From positions 12,235,132 through 12,299,131 of the forward strand of contig CM034611.1 of NCBI GenBank assembly GCA_020091685.1: a stretch of DNA of 64,000 nt, in the 5' to 3' direction. The position numbers were made by a program, and so were the translations under genes. The first letter of the stretch is position 1. Every line of letters starts with the position of its first letter. The notes beneath the pieces were generated by a model. That model did no database searches, was not told the origin of the DNA, and worked only from the letters and a program-made list of their open reading frames with translations. Shown in pieces: positions 56,744 to 64,000 of this stretch. Source of the stretch: Lutjanus erythropterus (lineage: Eukaryota; Chordata; Actinopteri; Lutjaniformes; Lutjanidae).

Positions 56744-58805
56744 AACTTATTTGTAATCATACAGCTCAGTGACAAATAACTAACAGGGATTTCTGTCCTG
56801 CAGGCTGGTGAGGGAATTCTCTACAGCTGGAAAATATAAGTGTTTGTGGTAGAGAACCTCTGGATCTTGGCAGCGTGCGTTAGGGAATTCGCTGCGTCTT
56901 GCATCAATTCACTGGCGTTAGTCTGAACACCCACCAAACGTTTGGAATAGTCAGGGGAATGTCCTCTGGATTTGATTACACTCTGACAAAAGGTCCAGTA
57001 GTTATATGAGCGGTTTAATGTCCCATCAGAGGCCTGTACTTGGAGACGTGAGACACTGTAGAGAAATATTAGGCCAGTCACAGTGCAGTCTTTTACCTCT
57101 CTACGTCAGGATTTGCAGAGATGTGTTGCGTTTTAAGTGCTCATGATGGTGGCAGTGGCAATGGTGATTAAATTTGGCGTGCATGTGGGTGAGAAAATTA
57201 CATTTAATTACAGAAATTGGTGGGTACAGAAGCTGGGAGACTGCTGTGGTAAGTGGGGTGAGGATGGAGTGGAAAGCCACAAGCTCATCAGGACAACAAG
57301 GCGTACCTGCACGAAACCATCCCCATTTTATATCTGCCTGGGTATCAGTAGACGGTAGCAGACAGTGGAATGCAGCACACATGGATGTACAGCTAAATAC
57401 AGCTGTTTATCAACCCTACAAGGCAGCACAGACTGTGTGGAACCTTTTAACAGCGCAGGTGGTGCGCTATAGAGCCTGCGCTTTTTCATTTTGGCTTATT
57501 TCAGAGCCAAATAAAACACACAAGCCTCCAGCCTCGACTGTCCTTGCATTAGTAAAAGACTAAACAGTGTTACTGCTTCCTGATGACGGTAAACCGTCCT
57601 CTATTTTCAGCACTGTTGTGGAGACAGTGGGTTTACAGGCGCTGTTTAAATTTAATCAAGCACAGAGAAGAAACAGATGATTCGTTAGGGAGGCAGACTA
57701 TAAAGGAGATGCCCAATTTTGAATAGAAAACTAAAAATTCCCATGAGAAAAAAGGGACACATGGGAAAAAAAGAGCTGAAATTGTTCCTTCATTCCTGCA
57801 CTACTTTTTTTTCTTGCTACCATCAAACTGTATATATATAATGACAGGCATATAATCTAAAAAACAATGTACTGCTTCCAGCGATATCGATGACAAAATT
57901 ACGTAACTGTCAGTGGTTTGGACACACCTTCGATTTCTTTCTACTTTCTACTCTATTTTAGACGCAGCCCTCTTTTGGTGGTACAACCGGATGGTTTTGC
58001 AATTGCCCTGGTGAGTCACTTGGTCCCCTAAACCCTGATTGGGAACCCACAATTGCACCATGATTGTAAAAGAATGGGTTTTATTTTTATCCCGAATGCT
58101 TTGATCACTCAACAGAAAGTTTAATTACTAGTCCAGATCAATGGAAGGGGCAGCGCTGCTTTCCTCCAGTCAGCTCGTCTTCCTGAGAATTTATCTTTTA
58201 CGTCATCCCTGGCTCACTTCTGTCTACGTAGGTCCCACTTACGAGGCCACAGGGCACCCATCAGCCCAGGGTGTGGTGCAGGGGTTGCTGAGAAGAGGGA
58301 AGGGAAGGGGGTTTTATCAGCACCGCATTTAATCTAAGAAGAAAGAACTTTAACAAGCACAGCAAGTACATTTTTTTAATGTCACCCCGGAGTCTGGCCA
58401 CAGAAGAGGAAAGAGGGTCGACATGGATTAATTCACTTTGATCACGGGTGGTCTTTCATCTATTGTCTCAGACTACAAGCCCAAGTTTACTGTAAAGATT
58501 TGAGCAGCAAATTATGCTAAATGCACAGCTGAAGATGTTTGCAATTTTCAAACCTGTGTGAGTCTCACTCCTATAAATTTGCATTTCTAGTGGATAGATT
58601 GGGGCTTTAGGGCAGTGTTCCTACAAAATTACATATAACGACCTCTTTTGCTAGCCTTTCATTTGAATGTCATCATTAGGTGGCCATGTTAAGACCACAA
58701 GGTTTAAATAAACCTTCCAGAAGTAGGTTGAGGGGAGGAGGATTTAACCTTGCATTAATTCTGTCCACCCAGTGCCACTTTATCACCTACAGAAGTGTGT
58801 TTATG

Positions 58806-59060
58806 CCATAGACTGTATATAAAGATGGACAGCATGTCTCCACTTCCTCCCACTATACAATAATGAAACCAAAATATCCAGGATATGGGTGCTGCCATCT
58901 TCCACGGGTGACGTAATTTGGAGCCAGAGCCTGTGCAGTAGTGATGAGGATCAGAGCTGTGGCATCACGGTCCTGCTTGTACATCCGGCCGATTCAATCG
59001 TGACTTCTTTTTATAGCGCAGAAGATACAGGAAGTAGGTTACAGTTTGTGGTTATATTTA
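58806..59060 (+). repeat. dispersed teleost repeat (CATAGACTGTATATAAAGATGG)
   Basis: Contains CATAGACTGTATATAAAGAT, CCACTTCCTCCCACTATACA, GCTGCCATCTTCCACGGGTG and GGAGCCAGAGCCTGTGCAGT, a consensus I recognise as abundant in fish genomes. The actual class is not certain from sequence alone. Confidence 0.6.
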
Positions 59061-62000
59061 CAGTGTAAGGTCCAGGAGTTTTGACACCACAGCCTCAGAT
59101 TTAGGTCCTGTGTCCATAATGTTTGGAAGTTTGGAAGTGTAGGCTACTTCTGTTAACTGGTTCTGAGTTAATTAACTAGATCATTTCAACTACAGGATCA
59201 TGGACACACTGATTAGTGTAAAATCACCCATAAGGCTCATCTGCTGTATGGTACTACCTCTGCTAAAATGAGATAGATTGCACTCTGTTTATTACACAGT
59301 CCTATGTTTTTTTTATCTGTTTAGGGGTCATGTAGTGAGGAAAAAAAAGACCAGCCTTGCAAAAATAGAGATGAGCAGCCGAGTGTGATGCCTGTGTGGG
59401 AGCATGCAGCTTTTGCGGTCAGTGGAGCATCTTCAGTTGATTATTATAGACGTGCTCTGCTGTGGGCTTGCTGTGGCAGATGTGTCACGCCATGTCCGTG
59501 CGCAATGTATGTTGGTCAGTAGGGTTAAAGTTTAGGTTGTTAAGTGTCAGTGCGTCCTGTCTCATAAAACTTGTCACATAAACTTTGTTGTTTTTTCAAA
59601 ACCAAAACTATGATCTTGGCCTAACCTTAACCAAGTGCCTTGAGTTGCTTAAACACATCCAGAAAAAGCATATATTGTGGGTAAAACAACTTAAACTTTG
59701 TTTTCTTGTTATCATCTGTTGATTAAAAACTGTAAACTGCTGTTTCAAATTAGTTGTCTTTGAGCGTCACTTTTAGGGACAGTGTTGATGAAATCTAAAA
59801 TGACTCCAGTCTTTGATTTGTTCTTAGGAATGCCATGTGTAAAAGCAAATAACCATCCCCCATGTTATATTGTACATCTGCTCTCTTTCCCCCAGTTGAG
59901 TGTATATGATGTTTTCCGAGGCTGCGTTTGCACAGATGTTGCTTTAGTCATTTGTTTGTCAAAGTGGGTTTAAAACACAGATACCAGAAATTCCAGATAC
60001 TGTATGCTGCCTGTAGAGAATCTGCTTTTAGTTCTCAGTATGTGATGGCCTCCAAAAATAACAAGAGAAGTATTTTATTTGGTTCTATGCTGGACAAAAA
60101 AAAAAAAGAATTTAAACATAGTTTCAAAGACTGTGGTTTCAATGATTTGTTACGTTTACTGTAACAGGACATGCTTGCAAAAACAGTCTCAATCAGCCTC
60201 AACAATGCCATGTATAATTCATTTTAAGGTCTTTCACCAAGACCCAGAATGTGGGCAGCACTTCAAGACAAAAACAATGGAAGAACCTCAGCCCACAGCT
60301 CCTGAATGTGTCAGTAGCGTAAACACATAACAGCACATGGCTGGCAAACTGTCATGTTTGTTCCAATCACTGAGGCACAGCGGGTTCAAGTTGTTTGTCT
60401 TGTTGTTCGTTTGCATCTCTTGACTTCCAGCCTTCTAATTCATTCAAGTAACTAATTGCATTATTTTAAAGGCATGTAACACAAGATTATCACATGTTTT
60501 ACGAGTTGCAAAGCTGTAATATGTGTTTAATTATAAGGGGAGTCAATGAAATGGGATGTTGCACCGAAACAGAACCCCACATACTGTAGCTGGAGAAAAC
60601 ATCTGTTTTTCCCTGTCTGGGACATCTGAGCCAGGAAATCACACTGCAGTGAAATCAGTGACATCATTTCTGTGTGGTCTGGATATGTAATTCATAACAA
60701 CTGGAGAGAGATTTTCTCAGTAACATGTTTTCTGATAGCACAATTCCTGAGAATCCATTAATGAAGGTTTTGTTACAGAATACCCCAGGGAGAGGGTGAG
60801 GAAGTCTCAGCTGGTGGCTCAAAAACAAAGAAAACACAGGGGAGTAAACCATTTATCTTTGCAGGCAACAGCTGTTTCTGTACTGACACCAGGCTGGAGA
60901 AAGTCCCCAGTGAAGTTAATTGAAATGAGGGCTCACTAAGAGGTCAAAGGTTAGTGTTTGAGACTTTATGGTTTCAACTAAGCAGGGAAACTTACGGCAC
61001 TCATAAAAATGGTGGTCGATGAAGAAGAAACAAGAAAACGTAGCTAAAAGATGGATGGATAGATTAGGGGACACATTATTTTGGCTGTGATCGCTTGTTA
61101 GGTAACTGAAAAACTTGATGATTACTTTTTGGTATACAGCCAGGAATTTTGAACAAGACTGGACATTTCTGCAAGATTCTCATGAACTCCTGCACTTACT
61201 GGAATGAAAAATCAAGCATTTTAATGGATGTAGACCTGGGTTCAGATGCAGAAAACATTTCTAAACATTTTCTTTTATCAAAAATGAAAAACGAATAAGA
61301 AGTCATCCCTGTCCAGGTCCCTACATCTACTTTCCTCCACAGTTGACATTGTTTTCCAACCACAGCTTCATTAACAGCAGCACTGCTGCGTTAGATATTC
61401 CAGAAAACTGTGCCGAGCAATGTGTAAAATCTATCATTATCCCAAAATGTGGTATTTCTCATGACTCAGAGAAATTCAGTTCTTGAGAAACTCCCCAATA
61501 GTGCAGTGTATTCATGTGAAAATATAAATGTAAAATGTGTCCTCATGTTTTGGATTATAAGAACGATCATTCAGCACAGTGAAGTGCTGACAATATCCAT
61601 GAATACACTGACATCAACCTCCACCAGGATGTCAGAGAATGTTTCCTCAATAGTGATTTTTTTAACGTGTCACGAAAAGGTGCTGTTCCTCAGATGCAAC
61701 GGCTTGTGAAAAAAAAAATACTGTGCAAGATGTTCCAAACTGCAACCTTGCCCTTTACTCAGGCCCAGAGTAGCTCTTTTCATTGATGTGTGATTAAAAA
61801 AAGCTTAAAAAGACGATTTTAAATGAGATTTCTTTAAGTTACACCCAAGGTTAACTGCTTCAGGTTAATGGCTGACTTGAAAAGGAAATGTTCTCATTTC
61901 CCTTTTTCATGTTATCCCCCAAGGACATCTGTGTTTGACGTAATCAGGCCAATCAATTACTCCGCAAGCCAGATTTTTTTTTTTTAAGAAAAAAGAAAAT

Positions 62001-62565
62001 AATTTACATTTCACAAGGACTGTTCATAAAACATGCTTAAAAGGTGATGATGGTAATTACAGCAGGTAGAAAACTACTTATTAACAAGCAAGGCTCAGTG
62101 GTTTTACAGGATTTACAAGGTCTGACCACAGTAACATTCATAGTTACAAACTGTTCCGAAAGGTCTGCGGACCCTGACAGTGAGAGTTTTAAGGATCTTT
62201 TTTGAGAGGGTTTTTAATGGAAAATGGAAAAAACTGCACACATCACAATATTATTTTTTATTGAAGTGTTTCCATGGACTGTTTTCACAATTTAAGCTTA
62301 GCTCACAGAGTTAGTTTGCATTCATTGCGTGACTAAATTGTTTATTAGTTCACAGTATTAGTGCAAAAGTATAAGAATAAGTATTTGAACTGTTTTTTAT
62401 GTATTTATATCTCACTGGGAATAGCTAAGTTCCCTTTGTATCACATTCGGACTTGAATTTTTGGCTTTTAAACACAATCAAAGGGCTTTCAGAGGACTGA
62501 GCACCAGCATCTTATACTATTAATGCATTCAACCAAACAATACATGCCAGTGATCAGATTAATGT

Positions 62566-62825
62566 TAAAGGACCAGAGTGTAGGATTCAATGGCATCTAG
62601 CAGTGAGCTTGCAGATTGCAACCATCGACCTCGACTCATCTAGAGCCGACGTTTGGTTTGTCTGGTCTGGGCTCCTGTAGAAACATGGCAGTGCAACATG
62701 GCATTTTCTAAGGTATCAAAACAATTCTTATTTGCATGTGATTATACATCAATGAAGACAATTACATACATTTCATTACATGTCTGCCAATAGATCCCCA
62801 TAATTCTGACACACTGGAACTTTAA
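62566..62825. mobile_element. MITE with GGACCAGTGTGTAG-type ends, copy 1
   Basis: Begins TAAAGGACCAGAGTGTAGGA and ends in the inverse, CTGACACACTGGAACTTTAA. Internal match to copy 2: GGCATCTAGCAGTGAGCTT and GTTTGGTTTGTCTG. No coding capacity. Confidence 0.65.
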
Positions 62826-63356
62826 TGGCTAGAATGTTAATGTTAATTGAGTAGTTTGTCAACAACTTGAGGCATGAAAAGAGAACAGACTGCAAAAACA
62901 TCCGTCTAAAGTACTTAATCATGTATTGAGTCTTAAAAATAAATGTTGCTCATAAAGGGGGAGATAAATCCACTTGTGGTAATTCCACAAACAAGAGTCA
63001 ATATGTTAAAGCTGAAATAAAACACTTGACACAAGAAAAATTAAGTCTACACCAGAAACATTAATTTTTTCAACTGGTAGTTAATAATATTTTTTCAGTT
63101 TTATGTTAATAAATTACTTAAGATGGATGTTTTTTCGCTGTTTTTTTATCCCCAGTTTTCCAGAACCACAGATGATATGTGGAGAAAAACACTTGTTATC
63201 ACGATGCTACAAAAGAGCACATCGATAATGTTGTTGCTACAATAATTAACTTTATGTTGTCCCTAATCACACTGATTGCCATACTCATAATTCAGGTTTA
63301 CAGAGAAGCATGGTGCACAACAGTGTCAGTGGCCATTTAATTGGTAAGGTTCTATT

Positions 63357-63547
63357 TTAAGGACCAGTGTGTAGAATTTAGTGGCATCTAGTGGTGTGCT
63401 TCCAGAATGCAACCACCTTGTTTCAAGCTCGGCTTCAGAGCCTGTAGGAGGCCATAAAACGAGGACAAAATCTGTATCAACAGCCAGTGTTTGGTTTGTC
63501 TGTTGTCTGCTAATAGAGCCCTAGAAATCCTACACACTGGATTTAAT
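63357..63547. mobile_element. MITE with GGACCAGTGTGTAG ends, copy 2
   Basis: Begins TTAAGGACCAGTGTGTAGAA and ends CCTACACACTGGATTTAA, inverted. Shares GTGGCATCTAGTGGTGTGCTT and GTGTTTGGTTTGTCTG with copy 1. Shorter by about 70 bases. Confidence 0.65.
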
Positions 63548-64000
63548 GTTTGCATTTTTGATGATTGTAGAGCTGTCTCAACATGTGTACTGTATCAGTG
63601 AGAAAGATCCAAATCCAAGTTGATACACCAGTTAGTGCATAAAATATGGGTATTTATATAACTGAATGTACAAAAGCAAAATCTTTATCTTCATAGTATC
63701 AGTTGCAGGTGTGTACTTCCTTCAGCCAACAGTATCCAACACTGTAATACAGAAGCATGCATTTCAACCTGAGTTTGTCCAAAAATATACAATGTCATCA
63801 GACACTACTATTTGTGTAAAAACCTATGGCGTGAGCAGGTATTGAGTTAGTCTGCTTGGGCTGTGTGTGTGGGGGGTTATTCTTAAATAAAAAGCTAGCT
63901 CCCTCTAGTGGACAAGGCTAGGACAGCACATCAAGTCATAAACCATCTGTTCCCACATACACAACCTCCACAGGGTTGACGAAGCACAAGTATTATGGCA

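Larger units (their letters stand above)
53901..64000. other. intergenic sequence upstream of plod2, no gene recognised
   Basis: Contains the nested elements near 54337-54935, the element 55892-56743, the repeat 58806-59060 and two MITEs near 62566 and 63357. The stretches 56800-58800 and 59100-62500 show nothing I can name. No reading frame here resembles a known protein or continues across plausible splice sites. Confidence 0.6.

Overview
The window is vertebrate nuclear DNA, most likely from a ray-finned (percomorph-type) fish. It is AT-rich, has long introns and long CA/GT/GA microsatellites, and is littered with short inverted-repeat DNA transposon remnants of kinds common in teleosts. 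No prokaryotic-style genes are present, and nearly all open reading frames of 60 to 190 codons are chance frames, repeat-derived frames or pieces of exons.

One gene accounts for the protein-coding content: a complete PLOD2 orthologue (procollagen-lysine, 2-oxoglutarate 5-dioxygenase 2, lysyl hydroxylase 2) on the minus strand, from exon 1 near 53,324-53,427 down to the stop codon at 8,165-8,167. I rebuilt 19 constitutive exons plus a 63-base cassette, exon 13A, at 15,296-15,358. Every intron is GT-AG and every internal phase closes. Exons 2-19 total 2,105 coding bases. With exon 1 the protein would be about 735 residues, or 756 with exon 13A, against about 737 and 758 for human LH2a and LH2b. 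The Fe(II)/2-oxoglutarate ligands are intact (His664, Asp666, His716, Arg726 in short-form numbering). The only break is in exon 1, where the signal-peptide ATG is one base out of frame with the exon 1/2 junction.

Layout: 1-8,164 is the 3' flank and probable 3' UTR, with a LINE 3' end, a hAT-like element holding a T-rich array, and a 550-bp terminal-inverted-repeat element. 8,165-36,233 holds exons 19 to 2, with two Tc1/mariner relics in introns. 36,234-53,323 is a 17-kb first intron containing a striking 35-bp-stem hairpin, a fold-back MITE and several other repeats. 53,324-53,427 is exon 1. From about 53,430 to 64,000 lies the promoter side and intergenic DNA, with nested and solitary MITEs and no recognisable second gene.

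The most valuable observations are the conserved LH2b-specific exon 13A, which has no recognisable ORF signature of its own; the exon 1 frameshift in a T run; and the near-perfect hairpin in intron 1. I found no CRISPR, operon, tRNA or rRNA, and no clearly new multi-gene system.
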